Positions 51,467 through 60,769 of a DNA stretch of 64,000 nt are shown here, piece by piece; the first letter of the stretch is position 1; the number at the start of each line of letters is the position of its first letter. The stretch comes from Collinsella sp. 4_8_47FAA (lineage in GTDB: Bacteria; Actinomycetota; Coriobacteriia; Coriobacteriales; Coriobacteriaceae), in NCBI RefSeq assembly GCF_000763055.1, contig NZ_KN214139.1:1-64000 (forward strand), written 5' to 3'. The notes under the pieces are model-generated. The model saw nothing but the letters and a program-made list of their open reading frames with translations. It did not search any database and was not told where the DNA came from. The translations under genes and the position numbers were made by a program.

Positions 51467-53200
51467 TTACATCTCACCGAGCATGATCCAGGCAGAGCTG
51501 TCCTGCGCGAGCCTGCCGTCTGCAAGCGGTGATGAGGTGAGCAGGACCCTGCCCGCCGGCAACTCCACGGGTGCTGCACCGAAGTTCGTCACACACGCCC
51601 AGCCGTTGTCGCGGCGATAGGCGATGACGCCGCCCTCGGCGCCCTCGGCGCCATCCGCAAGACCGGTGCGCCCGTCAAGATCGAGCCACGCAAGATCGTT
51701 GGCGCACCCGCGCAGCTTGCGCCGCAGCCAGAGGGCGTCACGATAGAGCGCAAGCATCGATGTCGGGTCCGCTTCTTCCCTATCGACAGCGTAATCGGAA
51801 AACCATGCAGGTTGCGGCAGATGGGGCGCCGCATCGGCGTCCGCCGGCGAAAACCCAAACGATCCGCCCTGCGCGGGATCGTCCGCCGCCACCCACGGCA
51901 GGGGCACACGACAGCCGTCGCGCCCCTTCTCACGCTTCGGTCCGTGCGTATTGGTTGCAGTGGGATCTTCGAGTGCATCCCACGGAATATCAGCCACCTC
52001 AAAAAGGCCGAGCTCCTCACCCTGATACACGTATGCCGAGCCCGGAAGCGCCAGCTCAAGCAAAAGGGCCGCCCGCGCGCGGCGCTCGCCGAGTTCACGG
52101 TCCTCATCATAAGACGACCCGTCGCGCAAGAGCCAGTCGAGCGCAATCTGGTGGTAGCGCGTCGCCTTGATTTGCGGCAGGGCATAGCGTGTCGCCACGC
52201 GCGGCACGTCGTGGTTGGAGAGTACCCAGGTCGAGGCGGAATCGGATTCGACGGCTGCCTTCAAGCCCTTCTCGATTGCAGTGTGCATGTCATCATAGGT
52301 CCAAGTGGCCTTGGCAAACTCAAAGTTGAATGTCTGGCCAAGCTCGCTGGGACGCGCGTAGAGATACTGGCGCTCGGGCAGCACCCACGCCTCGGCAACG
52401 GCGCTGCGTGGCGGATTATAGCGGTCGAACACGCGGCGCCACTCTCGATAGATCTCGTGGACCTCGTTGCGGTCCCACAGCGGATGGGTGCCGTCGTCAA
52501 CCATGTCATCGCCCTCGGCGAGATGCCACCGGTCGAGGTCATCGCGGTCGAGATCCTTGGCGAGACCCTGCGCCACATCAATGCGAAAGCCGTCGACGCC
52601 TCGATCGCTCCAAAACGCCAGGACGTCGCAAAAGAGCGCGTGAACCTCAGGGCATGACCAGTCAAAGTCCGGCTGCTCGGGCGTAAACATGTGCAGATAC
52701 CACTGACCGTCCGCAACACGCGTCCATGCGGGGCCGCCAAAGTTGGCATTCCAATTGGTGGGAGGCAGCTCGCCATGCTCGCCGCGACCATCGCGGAAGA
52801 TATAACGGGCGCGCTCGGGCGATCCGGGGCCGGCGGCAAGAGCGGCTTTGAACCAGGGGTGCTGGCTGGATGAATGGTTGGGCACGATGTCGACGATGAC
52901 CTTGATGCCGCGCGCGTGAGCCGCAGCGATCATATCATCGAAGTCGTCAAGCGAGCCGAGACGTGGATCGACATCGCAGTAGTCCGCCACATCATAGCCA
53001 CCATCGACAAGAGGCGATGGGTAAAACGGGCTCAGCCAGATGGCCTCGATACCCAGCCGCTCAAGATAGTCCATCTGCTGGGTAATGCCCGCGATATCGC
53101 CCAGACCCGAACCAGTCGAATCCTTAAACGAGCGCGGGTAGATCTGATAGATCGCGGCATCGGACATCCATGAGCGCGAAGAAGACTTTTCTGTAGCCAC
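51467..53200 (-). CDS. GH13 alpha-glucosidase (oligo-1,6-glucosidase/AglA-like)
   Basis: A 577-residue cytosolic glycoside hydrolase family 13 enzyme that releases glucose from short alpha-glucosides. IYQIYPRSFKDSTGSGLGDIAGI is followed by the four GH13 regions: DIVPNHSSSQHPWF, GFRIDVAQ (nucleophile Asp), VAEAWVLPE (acid/base Glu) and LSNHDVPRVATRY (transition-state Asp). No signal peptide. GTG 53200 has GGGAG nine bases upstream. The longer open frame to 53674 merely runs through two tRNA genes and is rejected. Confidence 0.92.
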   Translation of the reverse strand: MATEKSSSRSWMSDAAIYQIYPRSFKDSTGSGLGDIAGITQQMDYLERLGIEAIWLSPFYPSPLVDGGYDVADYCDVDPRLGSLDDFDDMIAAAHARGIKVIVDIVPNHSSSQHPWFKAALAAGPGSPERARYIFRDGRGEHGELPPTNWNANFGGPAWTRVADGQWYLHMFTPEQPDFDWSCPEVHALFCDVLAFWSDRGVDGFRIDVAQGLAKDLDRDDLDRWHLAEGDDMVDDGTHPLWDRNEVHEIYREWRRVFDRYNPPRSAVAEAWVLPERQYLYARPSELGQTFNFEFAKATWTYDDMHTAIEKGLKAAVESDSASTWVLSNHDVPRVATRYALPQIKATRYHQIALDWLLRDGSSYDEDRELGERRARAALLLELALPGSAYVYQGEELGLFEVADIPWDALEDPTATNTHGPKREKGRDGCRVPLPWVAADDPAQGGSFGFSPADADAAPHLPQPAWFSDYAVDREEADPTSMLALYRDALWLRRKLRGCANDLAWLDLDGRTGLADGAEGAEGGVIAYRRDNGWACVTNFGAAPVELPAGRVLLTSSPLADGRLAQDSSAWIMLGEM

Positions 53201-53338
53201 GGGGCGTATCTCCCTTGCAACGAGGTTATGCGAGATGCCCACGATGATACGCCCAAAGCGCACATTCGCAGCAAACAACGCCACAGCCACGCCCCAAAAC
53301 GCTCGCTCCCTCTCGGGTTCGAGCCCATGCGATGGATA

Positions 53339-53371
53339 CAAAAAAGCCCGGCTACCGTAGTAGCCGGGTTG
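53339..53371 (-). terminator. Terminator of the Gly-Cys-Gly tRNA unit
   Basis: Perfect AACCCGGCTAC-tacg-GTAGCCGGGCTTTTTT on the minus strand, eight bases beyond the tRNA. Confidence 0.9.
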
Positions 53372-53378
53372 TTGCGTT

Positions 53379-53454
53379 TGGAGCGGACAACGGGGCTCGA
53401 ACCCGCGACCCCAACCTTGGCAAGGTTGTGCTCTACCAACTGAGCCATGTCCGC
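53379..53454 (-). tRNA. tRNA-Gly (GCC), copy 2
   Basis: Identical to copies 1 and 3, cloverleaf complete with encoded CCA. Last gene of a Gly-Cys-Gly unit. Confidence 0.96.
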
Positions 53455-53464
53455 ATATGTAAAA

Positions 53465-53488
53465 CAAAACGGGCGCCGGAGCGCCCGG
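53465..53488 (-). terminator. Intercistronic terminator-like hairpin
   Basis: GGGCGC-TCCG-GCGCCC followed by GTTTTGTTTT between tRNA-Cys and tRNA-Gly copy 2. Only 42 bases separate the tRNAs. Confidence 0.7.
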
Positions 53489-53496
53489 ATGTTGCC

Positions 53497-53570
53497 TGGA
53501 GGCGAAGCCCGGATTCGAACCGGGGGTAAAGGCTTTGCAGGCCTCTGCCTTACCACTTGGCCACTTCGCC
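53497..53570 (-). tRNA. tRNA-Cys (GCA), CCA encoded
   Basis: Acceptor GGCGAAG/CTTCGCC, anticodon loop with GCA, T loop TTCGAAT and encoded CCA. 74 bases. Confidence 0.95.
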
Positions 53571-53573
53571 GAA

Positions 53574-53597
53574 AAAGGACCGCCTAAACGGTCCGGA
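53574..53597 (-). terminator. Intercistronic terminator-like hairpin
   Basis: GGACCG-TTTAGG-CGGTCC followed by TTTTTC between tRNA-Gly copy 3 and tRNA-Cys. 34 bases separate them, leaving no room for a new promoter. Confidence 0.7.
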
Positions 53598-53604
53598 AAT
53601 GCAA

Positions 53605-53680
53605 TGGAGCGGACAACGGGGCTCGAACCCGCGACCCCAACCTTGGCAAGGTTGTGCTCTACCAACTGAGCCATGTCCGC
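53605..53680 (-). tRNA. tRNA-Gly (GCC), copy 3
   Basis: Identical to copies 1 and 2. First gene of the Gly-Cys-Gly unit, with its own promoter just upstream. Confidence 0.96.
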
Positions 53681-53692
53681 TTGCGGGTTATT

Positions 53693-53742
53693 AATTTACG
53701 CGAGTTGTCCAAAAGACGCAAGTACTTTTTTCAAAAAACTTG
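53693..53742 (-). promoter_or_regulatory. tRNA promoter with A-tract/GTnCTTGC element
   Basis: -35 TTGCGT, 17 bases, -10 TAAATT. Upstream is AAGTTTTTTGAAAAAAGTAC, almost identical to the element before tRNA-Leu. Confidence 0.7.
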
Positions 53743-53785
53743 TCTGCCGCATGTTCTTAGTAGCTAAACGCGCTAAAGCGATTGG

Positions 53786-54532
53786 CTAGGCACACGATTC
53801 CAGCGCTCCGCTAAACAGCTTCACCATCTGCACGCGCGTGCCGGCGCCGTCCGTACGACGAGCAACCTCCACGTTATCGACGAGCATACGCATAAGCTTG
53901 ATGCCACGGCCGCGCTCCTCAGATGCGACCGGTTCGCTCGTTTCATCGATAGAATAGCCGACACCTCGATCAAGCACCTCAACCACAACGCGATCGCCAT
54001 AGGCCTGAACCGTCAGGACGCACCCGATACCGCCCGCATGGTCATAGGCATTACCCAGCGCCTCCCCCGACGCCAATGCGACATCGTAGCGCTCGTCACG
54101 GCGCAACGGAAGCGATTCAAGGAGTTCAGCGATGCGATGTCGGTAGTATGGAAGATTCTCGATACCCTGACGGACCTCGACACTCTTACTCCAGCGAGGC
54201 AGCTCCCCCACCGGAATGGCGGGAATAGACTCCCGTGCCGGCCCCGCGACATGAAGGATATCGACAAGACGAGCAATCTCCAAAAAGCGAACAACTTCAC
54301 CTGATGCATTGACGAGCGAAAGCAGGCCTTCTCGCCTCATGAGCTCACGAGCGCGCGTAAGCAGGAATGCCAAGCCCGTCGAATCGATAAAGCTAACAGC
54401 CTGACAGTTGATGACGACACGACGCACGCCGCGGCCAATCAAAGCATCCAGCCGCCGACGCAGCGCAGGCACCGTGGCGATGTCGATATCGCCCGGTGGC
54501 GTCAAAACCGCTATGTCATTCCACTCATTCAT
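53786..54532 (-). CDS. Fusion of STAS domain and anti-sigma-type kinase (RsbV-RsbW like)
   Basis: 248 residues holding both halves of a partner switch. Residues 1-105 are a STAS domain with INCQAVSFIDSTGLAFLL, Ser51 at the phosphorylation site of SpoIIAA/RsbV. Residues 120-248 are a GHKL kinase: DVALASGEALGNAYDHAGG (N box), VVEVLDRGVGYSID (G1) and RGRGIKLMRMLVDNVEV (G2). Start at ATG 54532 follows the fold; ATG 54568 has a better GGGG site and is an alternative. The SpoIIE-type phosphatase lies just upstream. No sigma factor is nearby. Confidence 0.8.
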   Translation of the reverse strand: MNEWNDIAVLTPPGDIDIATVPALRRRLDALIGRGVRRVVINCQAVSFIDSTGLAFLLTRARELMRREGLLSLVNASGEVVRFLEIARLVDILHVAGPARESIPAIPVGELPRWSKSVEVRQGIENLPYYRHRIAELLESLPLRRDERYDVALASGEALGNAYDHAGGIGCVLTVQAYGDRVVVEVLDRGVGYSIDETSEPVASEERGRGIKLMRMLVDNVEVARRTDGAGTRVQMVKLFSGALESCA

Positions 54533-54609
54533 ACGACCATGGTTCCCAAAAAAGCCCACTCGATGCATTCGTTTCCCCAACCGTGCGGATTCAGCCCGCC
54601 CAGCGTCGT

Positions 54610-56955
54610 CTATGAACGACCCCGTAAAAACTCAAGGGACACCAATGCAATGTCATCGTCCAGCGCCGATTCGGTAAATCGGTCAAGCTCGCCCAAGACC
54701 TTGCCGCAAATGCCCGACACGCCCTCCCCCGAAACAGAAAGCAGAAGGTCGCGCAAGCGCTGCTCGCCAAAGAACGCTCCGGTGCGGTCGCGGGCCTCAA
54801 TCGTTCCATCCGTATACATGAAGAGCATGTCGCCGGGGGCGAACGTAAACACGCCTGTCTCGTACACCATGCTCTCAAAGGCACCGATTACGCCCGATTG
54901 GCATCCAAGCAGCTCAACCTCTCCCCCACGTGCCTCACCGCCACCCAGCGGCATCGACTCTGGCCTGATGACCATGGTCGGAGGATGGCCCGCCGAACAA
55001 TACGTTGCGCGTCCGGCCTTAAGGTCAATCTTGGCGATAAAGGCCGTCACGAACGTCTCGACCCTCGAAAAGCCCATGAGCATGCTGTTAAGGGAGCGTG
55101 CCATGCGGGCCGGTCCAGCGCCCTCCCAGGCATATGCCGTCAGGGCCGTCTTGACGAGCGCGGACATCGATGCGGCCTCAATGCCTTTGCCAGACACATC
55201 ACCCAGAATCATGACGGCGCAGTCGTCGGGAAGACGGATGAGCGTATAGAAATCGCCGCCGACCAACGCCGAGTTCGTGGCCGACAGGTACACCGAATCG
55301 GTTGCGATACCCGGAACATCCCCCAGGGAATTTCTCATGCCGATCTGAAGGGTCTGAGCGATATGGCGCTCCTCGCGCTTTTGAGATTCGCCTTCGTAGA
55401 TCAGTTCAAAGTCATGCGCCAAGTGCACCAAGTAGTCATATTCAAGATCATCAATCGGCTCTTGGCTACCATCACGAAGCAGCAGCGCGCGCGTCGTCGG
55501 GCTCTTCGCAACAGAAGCAGGAACAATCGCGTCGTTACTGTGCCTGCCATCACCCTCAGAGCGCGGGCGCCCCGCCTCGATGCCGGAGTCAACGTAGAGA
55601 CCTTGACAAGGCAGACCGTGCGCCCTAAGCCAGCCTCCCATAGGCATCGATTCGTCAACGCGAGTTATACGGACGTGTTTAAGGTCCTCGGCACTCGTAC
55701 CGCCCAAAACAGATGCCTCAAAGCCATCAGGGCCAGCCCCCAGACGTGCCGCTGGCGCCGTCGTGGAAAAGAAAAGCTTCTCGGGATCGTCCGGCAAAGC
55801 AACGCGACTGCCACCTTCAAAATCTATGACGTAGGAATCCAGACTGGCGTCATACTCAACAGGGCAAAAATGGCAGTTAAGCATATTGCAGATCTCGGAC
55901 GATACCGCCTGGGTAGCCGCGGCGGAATCGTCTAGAAAGGCAAACAACTCATCACGCAAGACATTGAGCGAGCGGCCAAGCTCGGCCGTGCGACGGGAGC
56001 GAAGGCTCGATGCCATGCCGACCAGCTGGATAGACAGGTAATCGCAAATGACCTCGAGCACATTAACGTCATAGGCGAGCGGTGCCTGGGGGCGTTTCCA
56101 ACCAACTTCCAGCACGCCAAGAATCTGCGTACCGTAAAAAACGGGAAGACAGATCTCGTTGCGGTACGGAGGCATATCCTGCATGCGCAACAGGTGCTTA
56201 GAACGATTGTCCAGGTCCATAAACATACCGGAGGCGGCCTTATCACCCTCAAGGACCTGTTGAATCGACAAGCGACAGGCACGCGACTCGCGAAGAACAT
56301 ACGTCGGAATGCCAGCGCCATACGGCAAAAACTCGGGCAGGTAGCTGTCGTACAGCTCCTTGGAAACACCGCGTAGCTTAAAACCGCCGCTCTCAGAAAA
56401 ATAGATAGCGGCACCCGAAGCATCGAGCGTTCCTACAAGCTGGTTCAAAACGGTATCAAGTAGGCTGGGCAGCTCATCGGAGCCCACGGTACTCATAATG
56501 ACCGAGAGCGTGCCAGAGAGGCGCTTGTTCGCCACTCTAAGCTCCGATAACGCACGCTTGAGCTGACGGTCGTGCGAATACTGTTCTTCGATGCTATGGA
56601 GCGCCACCAGGACACGTGGCGCGCGGCGCCCAAAGATGCGTGGAGGCGTTACGGAGCCCGCACGAACCAAGACGGGCATAAAGGAGCCGTCACTCAGCTT
56701 GAGCATCAGTTCGTTCTCGGAGCCATCAGTTTCAAATGGCAGACGATGTTCCGTCGCACGTTCAAAAGCTGATGAGTACAGGACGTCTTTAACATCTCCA
56801 CCGATGACGTCGGCGCGTTCCTCGCACATCAAACCAAGTAAGCGATTATTCACATGCAGAATGGTTCCGTCGAGCTCACAGATGATGACAGCATCGCTCG
56901 TGATCTCGACTAGTTGGGCAACGTCTGCCCACTCGTTGCGTTCAAGCGTTTCCAT
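54610..56955 (-). CDS. PAS-GAF-PP2C phosphatase (SpoIIE/RsbU type)
   Basis: 781 residues. PAS domain (about 12-105: SDAVIICELDGTILHVNNRLLGL), a linker coiled coil, GAF domain (about 165-315), then a PP2C/SpoIIE domain from about 555: DSVYLSATNSALVGGDFYTL, ILGDVSGKGIEAA, YCSAGHPP, FMYTDGTIEAR and the final DDDIALV. It should dephosphorylate a phospho-STAS protein in response to a small ligand or redox cue. The partner is probably the STAS-kinase fusion 77 bases downstream. ATG 56955 chosen (GGTGGGG upstream); GTG 56967 is possible. Confidence 0.88.
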   Translation of the reverse strand: METLERNEWADVAQLVEITSDAVIICELDGTILHVNNRLLGLMCEERADVIGGDVKDVLYSSAFERATEHRLPFETDGSENELMLKLSDGSFMPVLVRAGSVTPPRIFGRRAPRVLVALHSIEEQYSHDRQLKRALSELRVANKRLSGTLSVIMSTVGSDELPSLLDTVLNQLVGTLDASGAAIYFSESGGFKLRGVSKELYDSYLPEFLPYGAGIPTYVLRESRACRLSIQQVLEGDKAASGMFMDLDNRSKHLLRMQDMPPYRNEICLPVFYGTQILGVLEVGWKRPQAPLAYDVNVLEVICDYLSIQLVGMASSLRSRRTAELGRSLNVLRDELFAFLDDSAAATQAVSSEICNMLNCHFCPVEYDASLDSYVIDFEGGSRVALPDDPEKLFFSTTAPAARLGAGPDGFEASVLGGTSAEDLKHVRITRVDESMPMGGWLRAHGLPCQGLYVDSGIEAGRPRSEGDGRHSNDAIVPASVAKSPTTRALLLRDGSQEPIDDLEYDYLVHLAHDFELIYEGESQKREERHIAQTLQIGMRNSLGDVPGIATDSVYLSATNSALVGGDFYTLIRLPDDCAVMILGDVSGKGIEAASMSALVKTALTAYAWEGAGPARMARSLNSMLMGFSRVETFVTAFIAKIDLKAGRATYCSAGHPPTMVIRPESMPLGGGEARGGEVELLGCQSGVIGAFESMVYETGVFTFAPGDMLFMYTDGTIEARDRTGAFFGEQRLRDLLLSVSGEGVSGICGKVLGELDRFTESALDDDIALVSLEFLRGRS

Positions 56956-56981
56956 CGTGGACCCCACCGTCTATCGGTAAC

Positions 56982-57006
56982 AAAAAAGCCTCCGAAGAGG
57001 CTTCTC
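56982..57006 (-). terminator. Terminator of tRNA-Leu
   Basis: GAAGCCTC-TTCG-GAGGCTTTTTT on the minus strand, eight bases beyond the tRNA. Confidence 0.9.
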
Positions 57007-57014
57007 AAATGCGA

Positions 57015-57104
57015 TGGTGTCGGAGGCGGGACTTGAACCCGCATGACCAAAAAGCGGTCACTAGCACCTCAAGCTAGCGCGTCTGCCAATTCCGCCACTC
57101 CGAC
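57015..57104 (-). tRNA. tRNA-Leu (GAG), CCA encoded
   Basis: Class II tRNA with a long variable arm (TGACCGC...GCGGTC-type pairing), acceptor GTCGGAG/CTCCGAC, anticodon loop TTGAGGT with GAG, and encoded CCA. 90 bases. Confidence 0.93.
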
Positions 57105-57162
57105 ATGCTATGTTGTTGATTCGCAGTTCGTTTTGTTGGACCCGCGCGTTCAACGAGGAAGA

Positions 57163-57212
57163 TAATAACCTATGATTCGAGAACTGTGCAAGCACTTTTT
57201 TCAAAAAAGTTT
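57163..57212 (-). promoter_or_regulatory. tRNA-Leu promoter with A-tract/GTnCTTGC element
   Basis: AAACTTTTTTGAAAAAAGTG precedes -35 TTGCAC; -10 TTATTA follows after 17 bases. About 50 bases of leader precede the tRNA. Confidence 0.65.
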
Positions 57213-57248
57213 ACGAATTTGTAAATGCGCAGGTAAATCCGTGTGTCC

Positions 57249-57373
57249 GGCCCCGAATCGGTGTTGCCTCCCGGCGCGTCCTCGGGCATGAGCGATATTT
57301 TGCTGCGCACTTCGTGCTGCAAAATATCGCTCCCCCTGCGGAATGCGCCGGGAGGCAACACCGATTCGGGGCC
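57249..57373. repeat. 125-nt nested inverted repeat (element A)
   Basis: Outer arms of about 27 bp ending GGCCCCGAATCGG, a 12-bp inner stem GCGATATTTTGC/GCAAAATATCGC, and an apical hairpin with GCTGCGCACTTCGTGC (57302-57317). That 16-base apical sequence is the exact complement of the one in element B. Confidence 0.8.
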
Positions 57374-57434
57374 TGCAAATACATACTTCAGGCACAGTTC
57401 TCAAACATGTTCTGGGGGCTGATGCAAATTTGGT

Positions 57435-57453
57435 GGCTCGGCAAAGCCGAGCC
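57435..57453. repeat. Perfect 8-bp hairpin
   Basis: GGCTCGGC-AAA-GCCGAGCC. It sits between elements A and B. It is followed by CTTATATAA rather than a T-run. Confidence 0.6.
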
Positions 57454-57463
57454 CTTATATAAG

Positions 57464-57489
57464 GAGGCCGGAGCCAAAGCTCCGGCCTC
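57464..57489. repeat. Perfect 11-bp hairpin
   Basis: GAGGCCGGAGC-CAAA-GCTCCGGCCTC, ten bases after the preceding hairpin. No T-run. Confidence 0.65.
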
Positions 57490-57554
57490 ACTCAATTTCT
57501 CATCAGATTAAGTGAGCGATCGAGGAATCGCACTCCCCCTGCCGAGTTACCGCA

Positions 57555-57681
57555 GGGCCCGCCCTGAAGTTACTTTTCAGAACACTCCACAGGACGCAAG
57601 AAACCCCCGCCGCACGAAGTGCGCAGCGGGGGTTTCTTGCATGTCCGAGGACGTTCTGAAAAGTAACTTCAGGGCGGGCCC
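57555..57681. repeat. 127-nt element with perfect 29-bp arms (element B)
   Basis: 57555-57583 and 57653-57681 are perfect complements (GGGCCCGCCCTGAAGTTACT... ). A second perfect 15-bp stem GCAAGAAACCCCCGC/GCGGGGGTTTCTTGC (57596-57640) carries an apical hairpin with GCACGAAGTGCGCAGC (57612-57627). Its right end lies 16 bases beyond the oppF stop. It is more elaborate than any terminator. Confidence 0.8.
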
Positions 57682-57697
57682 GGACGATAACAACCGA

Positions 57698-58725
<1,028 letters not shown>

Positions 58726-58726
<1 letters not shown>

Positions 58727-59817
58727 TACGCCTCGCCTCCCTTCTTGGAATCCTTGCGCGTACGGGACGTCTCAGGAGCGTTCTTGAGGAACTCGGGGTC
58801 ACCGGAGTAGTGGCACGCAGAGTAATGACCAGACTCGGTGACAACGCGCTCGGGGCGCTGCTTGCGGCACTTGTCCGTCGCATAGGGACAACGAGGCGAG
58901 AAGACGCAGCCCTCAGGCAGGTTCATGAGCGAAGGCGGGTTGCCGTGAATCGGCGTAAGCGGCTTCTTCTCTTCGATGGCCTGCTCCGGGATGGAGCGGA
59001 TAAGGCCCCAGGTGTAGGGGTGGCGGCTCTCGTAGAAGATTTCCTCAGCAGTACCGAACTCGACGGGACGGCCTGCATACATAACCATGATCTTATCGGC
59101 CATATCGGCAACGACGCCCAGGTCATGGGTAATCATGATAATGGCGTTGCCGTTCTTCTCCTGCATCTCCTGCATGAGCTCGATAATCTGAGCCTGAATG
59201 GTAACGTCCAGAGCCGTCGTGGGCTCGTCGGCAATCAGGATATCGGGATCGCAGGCAAGAGCCATAGCGATCATGACGCGCTGACGCATACCGCCAGAGA
59301 ACTGGTGCGGATACTCATTGACGCGCTTCTCGGGCTCGGGAATACCAACGAGGTCCAAAAGCTCGGTGGCACGCTTGAGCGCCTCCTGCTTGGAGTAGCC
59401 GCGGTGCAGACGAAGACCCTCGCCCACCTGCTTGCCGATCTTATAGACCGGGTTCAAGGAGGTCATAGGATCCTGGAAGATCATCGCGATGTCGTTACCG
59501 CGAATGTGCTGCATCTCTTCCTCGGTCATCTCGAGGATAGAACGACCGCGATAGCGAACGTCGCCGCCCTCGATCTTTCCCGGAGGCATCGAGATAAGAC
59601 CCATGATGGTCATGGCGGTCACGGACTTACCGGAGCCGGACTCACCGACGACACCCAGGGTCTCGCCGCGATCGAGCGTGTAGGAGACACCGTCGACAGC
59701 GCGAACAACGCCATCCTCGGTGTGGAAATACATCTTAAGGTCATCGACCTCGAGCAGATGCTGGCCCTCGGGAACCGGCTGGTCCTTCAGGTCCACATAG
59801 TTCTTGTTCTTCTTCAT
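58726..59817 (-). CDS. oppD: Oligopeptide ABC transporter ATP-binding protein OppD
   Basis: 363 residues, the partner ATPase. GVVGESGSGKSVTAMTI, FSGGMRQRVMIAMAL, ILIADEPTTALDVTIQ and a C-terminal extension with CVFSPRCPYATDKC and CHYSG. Starts two bases after the oppC stop. Confidence 0.92.
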
Positions 59818-59819
59818 CC

Positions 59820-60755
59820 TTATGCGTCCTTCATCTTGACGTCGAGGGCGTCGCGCAGACCGTCACCCAGCAGGGTGAAGGCGAGCACCGTCGAGAGAAT
59901 TGCCAGACCGGGCATGATCATCATCCAGGGAGCAGTCAGAAGATACTGCTGACCGTCCTGAATCATGGAGCCCCACGAAGGCGTAGGCGGAATAACGCCC
60001 ATGCCGAGGAAGGACAGAGCGGACTCGGTCAGAATGGCGCCACCAATGTTCATGGTCGCGTAGACCACAATGGAGGCGACGGAGTTCGGGAAGATGTGAC
60101 GCACGACGATACGAGCATCAGATGCACCCATCGCGCGCGCAGCGTCAACATAATCGTTTTCCTTGACCGTCAAGATTGCAGAGCGAAAGACGCGCGCAAT
60201 CGAAGGCCAGCCAAGAATGCCGATGGCGATAAAGACGTTCTGAAGACCACGGCCGATAACGGCGATCATGGCGACAACGAACAGCACGTACGGGAACGCC
60301 AGGAAGATGTCCGCACAGCGCATGATGATCGTATCCCAGATGCCGCCGTAGAAACCGGCCAGAGCACCCATGACCAGACCGATCAGCGTGGAGATCGCGG
60401 TGGCCATAATTCCGACAGACAGCGAAACGCGCGCACCGTAGATAACGCGGACGAGAATGTCACGACCAAGGGCGTCGGTGCCAAACGGGTGCTCGGCACA
60501 CGGAGCCAGCAGCGACGTCTCGGCCATGGTGGTCGAGTCGGAAGCCGTCGGAGAACCGAGCCAGGGCTTAGCCCACAGATCTGCGGTCAGGGCAACCACA
60601 ACGACGATGATGATCCAACAGACACCGATAACGGCGAGTTTGTTCTTACGAAGACGCTTAAAAGCGTCGCCCCACAGCGTGCGGGACTTGGCGGGAGCAG
60701 ATGCGGCCTTGGTGGCGGTAGCCTGCTCCTGAGACTGAGAATCAGTTTCCTGCAT
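59820..60755 (-). CDS. oppC: Oligopeptide ABC transporter permease OppC
   Basis: 311 residues with six predicted helices. An N-terminal cytosolic stretch rich in Gln/Ala, a helix at about 40-60, an extracytoplasmic loop (HPFGTDALGRDILVRVIYGAR, the OppC signature), and the EAA loop DYVDAARAMGASDARIVVRHIFPN. Operon order B-C-D-F. Confidence 0.92.
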   Translation of the reverse strand: MQETDSQSQEQATATKAASAPAKSRTLWGDAFKRLRKNKLAVIGVCWIIIVVVVALTADLWAKPWLGSPTASDSTTMAETSLLAPCAEHPFGTDALGRDILVRVIYGARVSLSVGIMATAISTLIGLVMGALAGFYGGIWDTIIMRCADIFLAFPYVLFVVAMIAVIGRGLQNVFIAIGILGWPSIARVFRSAILTVKENDYVDAARAMGASDARIVVRHIFPNSVASIVVYATMNIGGAILTESALSFLGMGVIPPTPSWGSMIQDGQQYLLTAPWMMIMPGLAILSTVLAFTLLGDGLRDALDVKMKDA

Positions 60756-60769
60756 GAGACGTACCTCCC

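Noticed and set aside
51467-53674. Alpha-glucosidase frame extended upstream to 53674
   Set aside because: The extension translates two tRNA genes and a terminator. The GTG at 53200 has a ribosome site and starts the GH13 fold correctly.
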